Assembly (NCBI RefSeq): GCF_050586345.1
Contig: NZ_JBOCEF010000021.1
Coordinates: 10,573 to 74,572 of the forward strand
Reading direction: 5' to 3'
DNA from: JBOCEF01 sp050586345
GTDB lineage: Bacteria > Pseudomonadota > Alphaproteobacteria > Rhodobacterales > Rhodobacteraceae
DNA length: 64,000 bases
A program made the translations under genes and the position numbers. Shown piece after piece: positions 16,698 through 25,784 of this stretch (the first letter of the stretch is position 1; every line of letters begins with the position of its first letter). The notes under the pieces were generated by a model that had not been told where the DNA came from, did not search any database, and saw only the letters and a program-made list of their open reading frames with translations.

Positions 16698-18137
16698 ATG
16701 TTCCGCAAGTACCAGAAGCCCGCTTCCGGCAAGGACGCGCTGAAGGCCCCGCCGCCCCCGGCGCTGGAGCCCGACGCCCCGCCGCCCTCGCCCAAGCTGG
16801 TGCGCTCCGCCGCGCCTGAACCCACGGTGGACGAGGCCGAAGCCGTCCGCGAGGCCAAGCGCCGCAACCGGCTTCTGAACATCAAGGTCGACCTGCACCG
16901 CCGCCTGCTCGAGACGCTGAACCTCGCCGTCATCGACCGGGTGCCGGAGGCCGAGCTGCGCCGCGAGATCGCCGCCATCGCCCGCGAGGGCCTGCGCGAC
17001 ATGGGCGTGGTCCTGTCGGCCGCCGAGGCGGAGACGCTGACCAGCGAGCTGATGGACGAGGTCACCGGCCTCGGCCCGCTCGAACCGCTGCTGAAGGACG
17101 ACACCGTCTCGGATATCCTGGTGAACGGCCCCAACCAGGTCTTCGTGGAGCGCGCGGGCAAGCTGCAGCTGACCGACGTGCGCTTCAAGGACGAGAAGCA
17201 CCTCCTGCGCGTCATCGACAAGATCGTGTCCGCGGTCGGCCGCCGCGTCGACGAATCCCAGCCCTGGGTGGACGCCCGCCTCAAGGACGGCAGCCGCGTC
17301 AACGCGCTGGTCCCGCCCTGCGCCGTGGACGGCTCGCTCCTCTCGATCCGCAAATTCGCCAAGGAGAAGCTGTCGATCGACAAGCTTCTGAAATTCGGCG
17401 CCTTCACCGAGGAAATGGCCGCCTACCTGCAGGCCGCCGTCGCCACCCGCCTCAACGTGCTGGTCTCCGGCGGTACGGGCTCGGGCAAGACCACCACGCT
17501 CAACGCCATCTCGTCCTTCATCGACAATTACGACCGCATCGCGACGATCGAGGACACGGCCGAGCTTCAGCTTCAGCAGACCCATATCGCGCGGATGGAA
17601 TCCCGCCCCCCGAACGTCGAGGGCAAGGGCGAGGTCAGCCAGTCCACCCTGCTGCGCAACGCGCTGCGCATGCGTCCCGACCGCATCATCGTGGGCGAGA
17701 CCCGCGGCGCCGAGGTCATGGACATGCTGCAGGCGATGAACACCGGCCACGAAGGCTCGATGACCACCATCCACGCCAACAACCCGCGCGACGCCGTGGG
17801 CCGCATCGAGAACATGATGCTGATGGCGGGGTTCGAGCTGCCCCTGCGCGCCACCCGCGCGCAGATCGCCTCGGCGGTCAACGTCATCGTCCAGGTCTCG
17901 CGCCTCTCGGACGGCACCCGCCGCATGGTCTCGATCTCCGAGATCACCGGGATGGAGGGCGAGGTCGTGGCGATGCACGAGGTGTTCCGCTTCGTGCGCG
18001 AGGGCGTGACCGAGGATGGCAAGATCATCGGCCATTTCGCCGCCACCGGCATCCGCAGCGCCTATTCCGAGCGGTTCAAGCAGTGGGGCTATGACCTGCC
18101 GGCCGACATCTATTCGCCCAACCGCAGGATGACCTGA
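16698..18137 (+). CDS. cpaF: Tad pilus motor ATPase TadA/CpaF
   Basis: 479 residues, a type II/IV secretion-family hexameric ATPase that drives Flp pilus assembly. The Walker A motif GGTGSGKTTT (K264), the Asp box (ATIEDTAELQL), the Walker B region RIIVGETRGAE and the His box (GHEGSMTTIHANN) are all intact. The first 60 residues are a Pro/Ala-rich basic tail typical of CpaF. It acts at the inner face of the membrane with TadB/TadC. It is closely followed by tadB. Confidence 0.96.
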   Translation: MFRKYQKPASGKDALKAPPPPALEPDAPPPSPKLVRSAAPEPTVDEAEAVREAKRRNRLLNIKVDLHRRLLETLNLAVIDRVPEAELRREIAAIAREGLRDMGVVLSAAEAETLTSELMDEVTGLGPLEPLLKDDTVSDILVNGPNQVFVERAGKLQLTDVRFKDEKHLLRVIDKIVSAVGRRVDESQPWVDARLKDGSRVNALVPPCAVDGSLLSIRKFAKEKLSIDKLLKFGAFTEEMAAYLQAAVATRLNVLVSGGTGSGKTTTLNAISSFIDNYDRIATIEDTAELQLQQTHIARMESRPPNVEGKGEVSQSTLLRNALRMRPDRIIVGETRGAEVMDMLQAMNTGHEGSMTTIHANNPRDAVGRIENMMLMAGFELPLRATRAQIASAVNVIVQVSRLSDGTRRMVSISEITGMEGEVVAMHEVFRFVREGVTEDGKIIGHFAATGIRSAYSERFKQWGYDLPADIYSPNRRMT

Positions 18138-18140
18138 GCC

Positions 18141-19103
18141 ATGACGTTCGAGCCGCTTATCTTCGTCATCATCTTCATCGGCGTGCTGCTGGTGGTGAAG
18201 GGCCTGTACCTGCTGGCCTTCGGCAAGTCCGCGACCCTCGACAGCAAGGTCAACCGCCGCCTCGCGCTCCTCGAAAAGGGCGCCGACGCGGAAGAGGTTC
18301 TGACCCAGCTGAGGAAAGAGCACGAGCAGCACCTCGGCCTGTCCTCGGTCCCGATCATGTCGCCGCTGTTCGAAAAGGCGGCCCATGCGAACCTGCCCTG
18401 GTCGCCGACCGTGCTGACGCTGATCATGATCCTGTGCTCGGCCATCGCCTTCGTGGCGATGACCATGTTCACCTCGGCCGCGCTCGAGGTGCGGATCGTG
18501 ATCTCGCTGGTCATGGGCTACGGCGTGCTGTTCACCTGGCTGCGGGGCCTCGCGAAAAAGCGCGTCGCGCTGTTCGAGGAACAGCTGCCCGACGCGGTGG
18601 AGCTGATGGTGCGCTCGCTGCGCGTCGGCCACCCGTTTTCCTCGGCCATCGCCATCGTGGCCTCGGAGATGCCGGACCCGATCGGGTCGGAATTCGGCAT
18701 CATCGCGGACGAGACCACCTTCGGCATGGACGTGACCGACAGCCTCGAGGCGATGGCCGAGCGGGTGCCGGTGCAGGACCTGCGCTTCCTCGCCGTGGCG
18801 GTGATGATCCAGGCCCAGTCGGGCGGCAACCTGGCCGAGATCCTCGAGGGCCTGTCCTCGGTCGTCCGCGGCCGCTTCAAGCTGTTCCGCAAGATCAACG
18901 CGATCACCGCCGAGGCGCGCTGGTCGGGGATGTTCCTGTCGATCTTCCCGCTGCTCGCCCTCGCGGTCGTGCAGGTGATCCGGCCGAACTACTATGACGG
19001 GGTGGTCGACCACCCGATGTTCGTGCCCGCCGTCATCGCCGTGGCGATCATGCTGGTGATCAACGTCATCTTCATGCGCATCATGGTCAACATCAAGGTC
19101 TGA
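18141..19103 (+). CDS. tadB: Tad pilus platform protein TadB
   Basis: 320 residues, an inner-membrane type II secretion F-domain protein. It has a membrane helix at the N-terminus, a pair at ~92-130 and one near the C-terminus. The cytoplasmic F domain includes QLPDAVELMVRSLRVGHPF and AVMIQAQSGGNLAEIL. It forms, with TadC, the platform on which the TadA ATPase turns. Three bases separate it from the cpaF stop. Confidence 0.93.
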   Translation: MTFEPLIFVIIFIGVLLVVKGLYLLAFGKSATLDSKVNRRLALLEKGADAEEVLTQLRKEHEQHLGLSSVPIMSPLFEKAAHANLPWSPTVLTLIMILCSAIAFVAMTMFTSAALEVRIVISLVMGYGVLFTWLRGLAKKRVALFEEQLPDAVELMVRSLRVGHPFSSAIAIVASEMPDPIGSEFGIIADETTFGMDVTDSLEAMAERVPVQDLRFLAVAVMIQAQSGGNLAEILEGLSSVVRGRFKLFRKINAITAEARWSGMFLSIFPLLALAVVQVIRPNYYDGVVDHPMFVPAVIAVAIMLVINVIFMRIMVNIKV

Positions 19104-19112
19104 GCCGGCTCC

Positions 19113-20312
19113 ATGGTCTCTTCCGCAGCCGCACAGACGGCCCCCGCCGCGCCGCAGGCGCCCGCCGCGCCGCTTCCGGGCGGCGCCCCCGCCCCGGGCC
19201 AGGGCCTCGCGCCCGGCGCCCCGGCCTCGGGCGGCGCCCCCGCGCCCGCCATCACGGTCACGCCGCCCCCGGCGGCCGAGGCCGCGGCCCCGCCGCCGCC
19301 GCCCGCCACCTTCGGCGAGGCGGTGCAGGCCTTCGCCGACCGGGGCTTCGAATGGCTGGAGACGGCCTTCGGCCCGCTCGGCCCGCTCTACGCCTTCGCG
19401 GCGCTGGCGGTGATCGTGCTCGCCGCCGCGCTGCCGCTGCTGCTCTCGCGCCGCAAGGACCCGCTGGAGCGGCTGGCCAGCCCGGTCGCCGACCTGCGGG
19501 CCATGCGCTCGGGGCAGGGCCAGCCGACGGGCCGCGCGCTGCGCACCGAATCCGGGCCCGGCCGCCTCGACAGCATCGCCGCGGCGCTGGAGCCGAAGGA
19601 CGAGAAGGAATTCGGCGCCGCGCGCCTGAAGCTGATGCAGGCGGGCTATCGCGGCCGCCGCGCGGTGCGGATGTACAACCTCGCCCGCGCCGGCGGCGCG
19701 CTGGTGCTGCTGATCCTGTGCTTCCTGTACCTGACGCTGACCGGGGTGCCGACGGCCAGCTCCAAGTTCATGATGATCTGCGGCCTCGGCATCGCCGCGG
19801 GCTACTACATCCCCACCTACTGGGTCGCCCGCCGCCAGCAGGAGCGCCAGCAGGAGATCACCAACGGCTTCCCCGACGCGCTCGACCTGATGCTGATCTG
19901 CGTCGAGGCGGGCCAGTCGCTGGACCAGTCGCTGATGCGCGTCTCGAGCGAGATCCGCCACGCCCACCCGGTGCTGGCCGAGGAATTCCAGATCGTCTCC
20001 AACGAGATGCGCGCGGGCAAGGACCGCGCCACGGTGCTGCGCGACTTCGCCCAGCGGGCGGGGGTGAACGACGTGTCCTCCTTCGTCACCGTGCTGGTGC
20101 AGTCGGCCAGCTTCGGTACGTCGGTGGCCGAGGCGCTGCGCGTCTACGCGGCCGAGATGCGCGACAAGCGCGTCATGCGGGCCGAGGAGAAGGCGAACGT
20201 GCTGCCGACCAAGCTGACGCTCGGGACCATGTTCTTCACGGTGCCGCCGCTGCTGCTGATCCTGATCGGCCCGTCTCTGGTCGACATCGTCAACACCCTG
20301 TCGGGCTTCTGA
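19113..20312 (+). CDS. tadC: Tad pilus platform protein TadC
   Basis: 399 residues, a second F-domain platform protein (GFPDALDLMLICVEAGQSLDQ; LVQSASFGTSVAEALR) with membrane helices near 95-112, 190-235 and the C-terminus. The first ~65 residues are an unusual Ala/Pro/Gly-rich stretch, so the protein is longer than typical TadC (~300-330). The ATG at 19113 has no clear ribosome site and the true start could lie further in, although no better start is obvious. It shares one base with the next gene (TGATG). Confidence 0.9.
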   Translation: MVSSAAAQTAPAAPQAPAAPLPGGAPAPGQGLAPGAPASGGAPAPAITVTPPPAAEAAAPPPPPATFGEAVQAFADRGFEWLETAFGPLGPLYAFAALAVIVLAAALPLLLSRRKDPLERLASPVADLRAMRSGQGQPTGRALRTESGPGRLDSIAAALEPKDEKEFGAARLKLMQAGYRGRRAVRMYNLARAGGALVLLILCFLYLTLTGVPTASSKFMMICGLGIAAGYYIPTYWVARRQQERQQEITNGFPDALDLMLICVEAGQSLDQSLMRVSSEIRHAHPVLAEEFQIVSNEMRAGKDRATVLRDFAQRAGVNDVSSFVTVLVQSASFGTSVAEALRVYAAEMRDKRVMRAEEKANVLPTKLTLGTMFFTVPPLLLILIGPSLVDIVNTLSGF

Positions 20313-21721
20313 TGGGTCGCCGCCGCCCCGCCGCGGCGGCGCTCGGCGCCGTCGCCGCGCTGGCCCTCGCCGGGTGCCAGCCGGTCGGGGGCGGGGCCCC
20401 GGGCCTCGCCGCCGGAACCGGCGCGTCTCCGCCCGCCGAGGCGCCGCCCGCGGCTGCGGCGGCGGCCGGGGCGGCGACCGAGCAGGACTGGCTCACCGCG
20501 TCTCCCGCGGAGCTCGCCCGCCGCTACGCCGCCCTCGGCTATACCGTCAGCGATGCCGACCCGGCGCCGTTCTCGGCGGTCCCGGAAGCGCAGGCGGCGG
20601 CGGTCCCGGCGCAGCCTGCCGCCGAGGCGACGCAGGCGGCCGCGCCGGGCGCCGACGCCCCGCCCATCCCCGACGATCCCCGGGCCGCGCTGCGCCGGGC
20701 GCTGGAGAAAGCCGGGCGCCGCGCCGCCGAGGCGGGCGACGTCGATGCCGACGCGCCGCGGCTCGTCTCGCCGATGCAGGTCTCGGAGGCCACCGTCCCG
20801 CTCGGCGCCGACGCGCAGGCCCGCGCGGCGTCCCCCGGGGCGCCGACCGCGGGCGCCGCCGCGGCCGGGGGCGATGCGCCGCGCACCGTCGCGCCGCTGA
20901 CCGTGACCGAGGAGCGGTACGACGCCGCCACCGGCGCGCGGATCGAGGCCCCCGCGCCGGATGCCGCCGCGCCCGCAGGCGCGCCGCCCGCCGACGCCCA
21001 GGTCGCCGAGGCCGCACCCGCCGACCCGCAGGCGGCCGACGCCGCGCCCGCCGCGGCCCCGGAGTCCCCCGCCCCTGCGCCCCTCGCCAGCCCCGTCGCC
21101 GGGACCGCCGAGGCGCTCGCCGCCGTCGCGCTCGGGGACGGACCCGTCGCCGAGGGCGCGCAGGCCGCGCTCCCCGCGACATTCGAGCCGCGGCCCGTCT
21201 TCTCCCCCGGCATGCGCCGCCACCCCGCGCTCGACGCGCCGCTGCCGCCCGGCCTCGGCTGGGCCGACGTCGCCGCCGGGCTGCTGCGCCAGCGCGAATA
21301 CGACCCGGCGCTGACCGCCTATCGCCGCGACCTGGTGCAGCGCGGGGTCGAGCGGCGCAACATCCTCGGGACCGTCGCCGCCCTGCGCGGACTCGGCCGC
21401 TACGGACAGGCCCGAAGGGTGCTGGAAAAGGCCGCGCAGCGCTGGCCCGAAGACCCGATGATCCGCAACAATCTCGGGGTGCTGCTGCACGAGGCGCGCC
21501 TCTATGCGGATGCCGAGCGCGAGCTGCGCATCGCGGCGCGGCTGATCGCGCGCGACCCCGCCGCCGCCGACACCCGCCTGGCGCGGGAAGTGGCGCGCAA
21601 CCTCGATTTCCTGCGCCTGGCGCAGGAGATCGACGCCGAGCGGTACGGGCGCGCCCTGCGCCCCGTCACCGCCGCCGGCGCGAACCGATACACGCTGACC
21701 GAGGACGAAGGCGACCAATGA
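20312..21721 (+). CDS. Tad-locus TPR lipoprotein with Ala/Pro-rich linker
   Basis: 469 residues. The lipobox LAGC (C22) is followed by ~270 residues of Ala/Pro/Asp-rich low complexity and a C-terminal TPR-like domain (~305-440, including VLEKAAQRWPEDPMIRNNLG). TadD-type lipoproteins in Tad loci carry such repeats and help secretin assembly. The start overlaps the tadC stop and its end overlaps the next gene (ATGA), so translation is probably coupled. The long linker could span the periplasm. Confidence 0.82.
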   Translation: MGRRRPAAAALGAVAALALAGCQPVGGGAPGLAAGTGASPPAEAPPAAAAAAGAATEQDWLTASPAELARRYAALGYTVSDADPAPFSAVPEAQAAAVPAQPAAEATQAAAPGADAPPIPDDPRAALRRALEKAGRRAAEAGDVDADAPRLVSPMQVSEATVPLGADAQARAASPGAPTAGAAAAGGDAPRTVAPLTVTEERYDAATGARIEAPAPDAAAPAGAPPADAQVAEAAPADPQAADAAPAAAPESPAPAPLASPVAGTAEALAAVALGDGPVAEGAQAALPATFEPRPVFSPGMRRHPALDAPLPPGLGWADVAAGLLRQREYDPALTAYRRDLVQRGVERRNILGTVAALRGLGRYGQARRVLEKAAQRWPEDPMIRNNLGVLLHEARLYADAERELRIAARLIARDPAAADTRLAREVARNLDFLRLAQEIDAERYGRALRPVTAAGANRYTLTEDEGDQ

Positions 21722-22605
21722 CCCGATTCGCACCCGCCCCCGCCCGCGGCGCCGCCCTGTTCGCGGCCCTGCTCGCTCTCGCCGCCTGCGAACAGCCGGG
21801 CGGCGTCGGGGCCGACCCCGCGGGCCCGGGCGACGGGCCGGGGAGCGTGCAGCTCGACCCCGTGACCGAGAACAACCTGAGCGAGGTGATGCTGACCCTC
21901 GCCGACAGCGCCGCCTCGGTGGACTATTTCCGCCGCGCGCTGGGGCGCGATCCGACCAATGTCAGCCTGCGCCAGGGCTATGCCCGCGCGCTGGTCCGCG
22001 ACCGCCAGAACGCCGAGGCGGTGCAGGTGTTCGACGGGCTGGCCGCGGACGGCGCGATCACCTCCGAGGGGCGGGTCCTGCTCGCCGCCTCGCAGGCGCG
22101 GCTGAACGACTGGGACAAGGCCGAGGCGGCGCTGAACGCGCTGCCCGCCGGGTTCACCAGCATGCGCGAACAGCAGCTGCGCGGGATGATCGCCGACCAG
22201 CGCCAGGACTGGCCCGCCGCCGACGTGCATTACGAGATGGCGCGCCAGATGGCCCCGAACCCGGCGCCGATCCTCAACAATATCGGCGTGTCGCTGCTGG
22301 CCCGCGGCGATTACCCGGCGGCCGAGACCGCGTTCCGCGACGCGCTCGACCATGACGCGACGCTGTTCGAGGCGAAGAACAACCTCGCCCTCTCCTTCGC
22401 GCTGCGCCGCCGCTACACCCTGCCGGTGCTGGCGCTGACCGAGGAGGAGCGCGCGATCCTGCTGCACAACGTGGCCATGGTCGCCCTGCGCCAGGGCGAC
22501 CGGGAGGTGGCGATCAACCTGCTCGAACGCTCGGTCGAAACGCATCCGCGCCACTGGGGCCCGGCGGCGGACAAGCTCGCCGCGCTTAAGGCCGCGAAGG
22601 GCTGA
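21718..22605 (+). CDS. tadD: TPR lipoprotein, TadD-like
   Basis: 295 residues. The lipobox is LAAC (C24), then several tetratricopeptide repeats run from ~55 to 290 (ILNNIGVSLLARGDYPAAETAF is the clearest, written here only in part: NNIGVSLLARGDY). This matches TadD, an outer-membrane lipoprotein that assists the Flp secretin. It overlaps the preceding TPR gene by four bases and is followed after 5 bases by the prepilin peptidase gene. Confidence 0.85.
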   Translation: MTRFAPAPARGAALFAALLALAACEQPGGVGADPAGPGDGPGSVQLDPVTENNLSEVMLTLADSAASVDYFRRALGRDPTNVSLRQGYARALVRDRQNAEAVQVFDGLAADGAITSEGRVLLAASQARLNDWDKAEAALNALPAGFTSMREQQLRGMIADQRQDWPAADVHYEMARQMAPNPAPILNNIGVSLLARGDYPAAETAFRDALDHDATLFEAKNNLALSFALRRRYTLPVLALTEEERAILLHNVAMVALRQGDREVAINLLERSVETHPRHWGPAADKLAALKAAKG

Positions 22606-22610
22606 CGGGC

Positions 22611-23105
22611 GTGCCGTTCCTGGACGCCGCCGCCGCGCCCTGGGTCGCGCTGCTGGCGCTCGGGCCGCTGGCCTGGGCGGCGCTGACCGACCTGAAGCGG
22701 ATGGAGATCCCGGACGAGGTGCATTTCGCGCTGATCGGGCTGTTCGTCGTCTGGGCGCCGCTGTTCCTGGCGCCGGACGAGGCGCTGGTGCGCGTCGTGC
22801 AGGCGCTGGTGGTGCTGGCCGTGGGGCTGGCGCTGGCGGTGTTCGCGGGCATGGGCGGCGGGGACATGAAGCTCGCCGCCGCCGCCGCGCCCTTCATCCC
22901 GCCCGAATGGCGCACGCTGGCGCTGATGCTGCTCTGCCTCGGGCTGGTGCTGCTCTTCGCCGCGATGAAAGCGCTGCGCTATGGATGGCGCAAGTCGGGG
23001 CGCAGCCCGCACTGGGTGTCGCTGAACCCCGAGGAGAAGCAGTACCCCCTCGGCGTCGCGATCTCCGCCGCCGTGGGGATCCTGCTGGCGGCGCAGGCGG
23101 CCTGA
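22611..23105 (+). CDS. cpaA: Prepilin peptidase CpaA/TadV (A24 family)
   Basis: 164 residues, a small membrane aspartic protease that removes the leader from Flp prepilins. The two catalytic aspartates are D27 (TDLKR) and D85 in GMGGGDMK. There are about four hydrophobic helices, as in minimal A24 peptidases without the methylase domain. The start is GTG at 22611. It closes the Tad cluster; its substrates are presumably the two pilins at the head of the locus. Confidence 0.92.
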   Translation: MPFLDAAAAPWVALLALGPLAWAALTDLKRMEIPDEVHFALIGLFVVWAPLFLAPDEALVRVVQALVVLAVGLALAVFAGMGGGDMKLAAAAAPFIPPEWRTLALMLLCLGLVLLFAAMKALRYGWRKSGRSPHWVSLNPEEKQYPLGVAISAAVGILLAAQAA

Positions 23106-23124
23106 GCCGCCCGCGCCCCGCGTT

Positions 23125-24087
23125 TCATTCCGCCGCTTCGGCGGCGTCCTCCTCGGCCGCCAGGAACCGTTCCACGTCCAGCGCCGCCATGCAGCCCATC
23201 CCGGCCGAGGTGACGGCCTGGCGGTAGACATGGTCGGTCACGTCGCCCGCGGCGAAGACGCCGGGGATCGAGGTCGCGGTGGTCCCGGGCTGCACCTTCA
23301 CATAGCCGCCGTGATGGGTCTCAAGCTGGTCCTTGACCAGCTCGGACGCGGGCGCGTGGCCGATGGCGACGAAGAAGCCGTCGCAGGGGATGTCCTGCGT
23401 GGCGCCGGTGTTCACATCCTTCACCCGCACGCCGGTGACGCCCATCGGGTCCTCGGCGCCCAGCACCTCGTCGACGGCGTGGTTCCAGACGATCTCCACC
23501 TTCGGGTTCTTCATCAGGCGGTTCTGCAGGATCTTCTCGGCGCGCAGGCTGTCGCGGCGATGCACGAGCGTGACCTTGGAGGCGAAGTTGGTGAGGAACA
23601 GCGCCTCCTCCACCGCGGTGTTGCCGCCGCCGACCACGACGATCGGCTTGCCGCGATAGAAGAACCCGTCGCAGGTGGCGCAGGCCGAGACGCCGAAGCC
23701 CTGGAATTTCTGCTCGGAGGGCAGGCCCAGCCAGCGGGCCTGGGCGCCGGTCGCCAGGATCACCGCGTCGGCGGTCCAGGCCTGGCCGCTGTCGGTGGTC
23801 GCCGTGAAGGGCCGTTTCGAGAGGTCGAGCGAGGTGACGATGTCGTCCACCACCTCGGCCTCCATCGCCTTGGCATGGGCCTCCATCCGCTCCATCAGCG
23901 CCGGGCCCTGCACCTCGACATCACCGGGCCAGTTCTCGACCTCGGTGGTGATGGTCAGCTGGCCGCCGGGCTGCATCCCGCGGATCAGCACGGGCTTGAG
24001 CATGGCGCGCGAGGCGTAGATGCCGGCGGTGTAGCCGGCGGGGCCGGAGCCGATGATGAGGACGCGGGTGTGGCGGGGCTCGGACAT
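23125..24087 (-). CDS. trxB: Thioredoxin-disulfide reductase
   Basis: 320 residues, the NADPH- and FAD-dependent reductase of thioredoxin. The FAD motif GSGPAGYTAGIYASRA, the redox pair C136-ATC-C139 before DG, the NADPH motif GGGNTAVEEA and the C-terminal ATSIPGVFAAGDV are complete. It keeps cytoplasmic thioredoxin reduced. It lies downstream of the ELM1-like gene on the same strand. Confidence 0.97.
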   Translation of the reverse strand: MSEPRHTRVLIIGSGPAGYTAGIYASRAMLKPVLIRGMQPGGQLTITTEVENWPGDVEVQGPALMERMEAHAKAMEAEVVDDIVTSLDLSKRPFTATTDSGQAWTADAVILATGAQARWLGLPSEQKFQGFGVSACATCDGFFYRGKPIVVVGGGNTAVEEALFLTNFASKVTLVHRRDSLRAEKILQNRLMKNPKVEIVWNHAVDEVLGAEDPMGVTGVRVKDVNTGATQDIPCDGFFVAIGHAPASELVKDQLETHHGGYVKVQPGTTATSIPGVFAAGDVTDHVYRQAVTSAGMGCMAALDVERFLAAEEDAAEAAE

Positions 24088-24165
24088 GGTCGGTCTCCGG
24101 GGAATTTCAGGGCGGCGCTCGGCGCGCAGATATAGGCCGCGCGGGGCCGGGCCGAAAGGGGGCGA

Positions 24166-25131
24166 TCACGCGCGGGCGAGGAGGGCGTCCGCGATCCGCC
24201 CCGCCTCGTCCAGCGGCGGATAGGTCCAGGCGGCGGTGAAATCGTCGGGCGCGCGGGCGCCGGTGCGGGCCGCGAGGGCCGCGTGGAACCGTTGCAGCTT
24301 GGGCGACAGGCCGGGGACGGGGAGGATGAAGAGGGGCAGGCCGGTGGAGGCGGCCTCGGAGCACATGTTGACGCTGTCGGCGGTGACCAGCGCGGCCGCG
24401 GCGACGCCGAGCACGCCGGGATAGGGGTTCGGGCCGTCCCCGGTGTGGATCGGCGCGTCGGGGAACGCGGCTTTCAGGCGGTCGATCAGCGCGGGGGGCG
24501 TGCGGCGCGAGGGGATCAGCAGCGGCGCGAAGCCCTGCGCCCGGGCGCGGGCGAGGGCGGAGAGGAGCGCCTCCGCCTCGGCGTCGGTGAACGTCGCCGC
24601 CCCGCTGGGCCCGCCGATCATGGCGGCGAGGGTCGGGCCCTCGGGCCGCCATTCCGGGGGCAGGGCGGCGGCGGCCGCGGCGGTCCTCGCGGCCGAGAGG
24701 CGGGTGAGCGAGCCCAGCGAGGACATCACGTTGGCCCCGCGCAGCCCGTCATGTTCGGGCGCGATCACCGCGTCGAAGCGCGCCAGCGGCATCTGCGGGT
24801 TCATCAGCTGGATCGCCGCGCGGCCCGGCCCGCGCAGGGCCGCCACGATCGGCGCGCTGCGCCGCCCGGCGCCGATCACCAGGTCGGCCGGGTCGCGCAG
24901 CCCCTCGGCCCCGCGCGAGAGGCCCGAGAACGGCCAGCCCGGCCCCAGCCTGCGCGCCCAGATCGCCGCGGGCAGGGCCGAGAGGCCGGGACGCAGGGTG
25001 ATGCGCGCCGTCTCGACCGTCGCGCCGGTCCGCGCGGCGAGCGCCTCGGCCAGGCCTAGGGCCGGGTTCTCGTTGCCCGGGCGGCCGTCGGTGACGACGC
25101 GGATCAGCTTGGGGGGCGCAAGGGGGATCAT
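24166..25131 (-). CDS. ELM1/GtrOC1-family protein
   Basis: 321 residues of the family named after plant mitochondrial fission factor ELM1. Recognisable are VVTDGRPGNENPALGLAEAL at the N-terminus (shortened: TDGRPGNENPALGL), QLMNPQMPLARFD, IGGPSGAATFTD and TADSVNMCSEAASTGLPL. The fold resembles a GT-B glycosyltransferase and the C-terminal pattern could bind a nucleotide sugar, but the bacterial role is unknown. The ATG at 25131 avoids an unconserved upstream extension. It diverges from the Lrp-type regulator gene. Confidence 0.85.
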   Translation of the reverse strand: MIPLAPPKLIRVVTDGRPGNENPALGLAEALAARTGATVETARITLRPGLSALPAAIWARRLGPGWPFSGLSRGAEGLRDPADLVIGAGRRSAPIVAALRGPGRAAIQLMNPQMPLARFDAVIAPEHDGLRGANVMSSLGSLTRLSAARTAAAAAALPPEWRPEGPTLAAMIGGPSGAATFTDAEAEALLSALARARAQGFAPLLIPSRRTPPALIDRLKAAFPDAPIHTGDGPNPYPGVLGVAAAALVTADSVNMCSEAASTGLPLFILPVPGLSPKLQRFHAALAARTGARAPDDFTAAWTYPPLDEAGRIADALLARA

Positions 25132-25151
25132 GACGGTTCGATTTCCACATC

Positions 25152-25167
25152 TTGCGCGCTCGCGCAA
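25152..25167. promoter_or_regulatory. Palindromic operator candidate in the Lrp-ELM1 divergent region
   Basis: TTGCGCG-CT-CGCGCAA, a 7-bp-arm palindrome, is followed by TAATATTT. It lies 21 bp from the ELM1-like start and 117 bp from the Lrp-type gene. Lrp/AsnC proteins commonly bind such dyads and control divergent promoters including their own; the assignment is inferred from position and form. Confidence 0.5.
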
Positions 25168-25283
25168 TAATATTTCCTTGAAACCCGCCGAGGGCGCATC
25201 TAGAAGAAACGGGTCCGCCCGGCGTGGCCCGCGGCGGGGTTCCATTTCAAGACCCGTTTTCGTCGCGGAGGCTTCACGCTCTC

Positions 25284-25784
25284 ATGGCCGGCTCCAAGCT
25301 CGACCCGATCGACCGCAAGATCCTGGCGGAGCTGCAGGCCGACGGCCGCATGACCAACGTCGAGCTGTCGCGCCGCGTCGGCATCTCGGCCCCGCCCTGC
25401 CTGCGCCGGGTGCGCACGCTGGAGGAGACGGGCTATATCGAGGGCTACCACGCCCGCGTCAATGCGCGCGAGCTGGGCTTCGAGGTGACCGTCTTCGCGA
25501 TGGTCGGGCTGTCGAGCCAGGCCGAGGTCGACCTGTCGGCCTTCGAGGCGCTGGCCCGCAGCTGGCCGCTGGTCCGCGAGTGCCACATGCTGAACGGCGA
25601 GATCGACTTCATCCTGAAATGCGTCGCGCCGGACCTGTCGAGCTTCCAGAGCTTCCTGACCGAGCAGCTGACGGCGGCCCCCAAGGTGGCCTCGGTGAAG
25701 ACCTCCTTGGTGATCCGCAACGCCAAGACCGAGCCGGGGGTTCCCTTCGACGTGCTCGAGGCGCGGGCCGCGGCCGAGGGTTAA
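25284..25784 (+). CDS. Lrp/AsnC-family transcriptional regulator
   Basis: 166 residues. An N-terminal winged helix-turn-helix (~5-60, LDPIDRKILAELQADGRM and VGISAPPCLRRV) is followed by the RAM ligand-binding domain (~70-150). These proteins bind amino acids and regulate transport or metabolism genes. The ATG at 25284 follows CGGAGG. The last four bases are shared with the convergent GFA gene (TTAA). A palindrome in the divergent promoter is a likely autoregulatory site. Confidence 0.92.
   Translation: MAGSKLDPIDRKILAELQADGRMTNVELSRRVGISAPPCLRRVRTLEETGYIEGYHARVNARELGFEVTVFAMVGLSSQAEVDLSAFEALARSWPLVRECHMLNGEIDFILKCVAPDLSSFQSFLTEQLTAAPKVASVKTSLVIRNAKTEPGVPFDVLEARAAAEG

Noticed and set aside
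16146..19967. 1273-codon open frame antisense to tadZ-tadC
   Set aside because: It spans four well-supported genes and has no domain or composition of a real protein.
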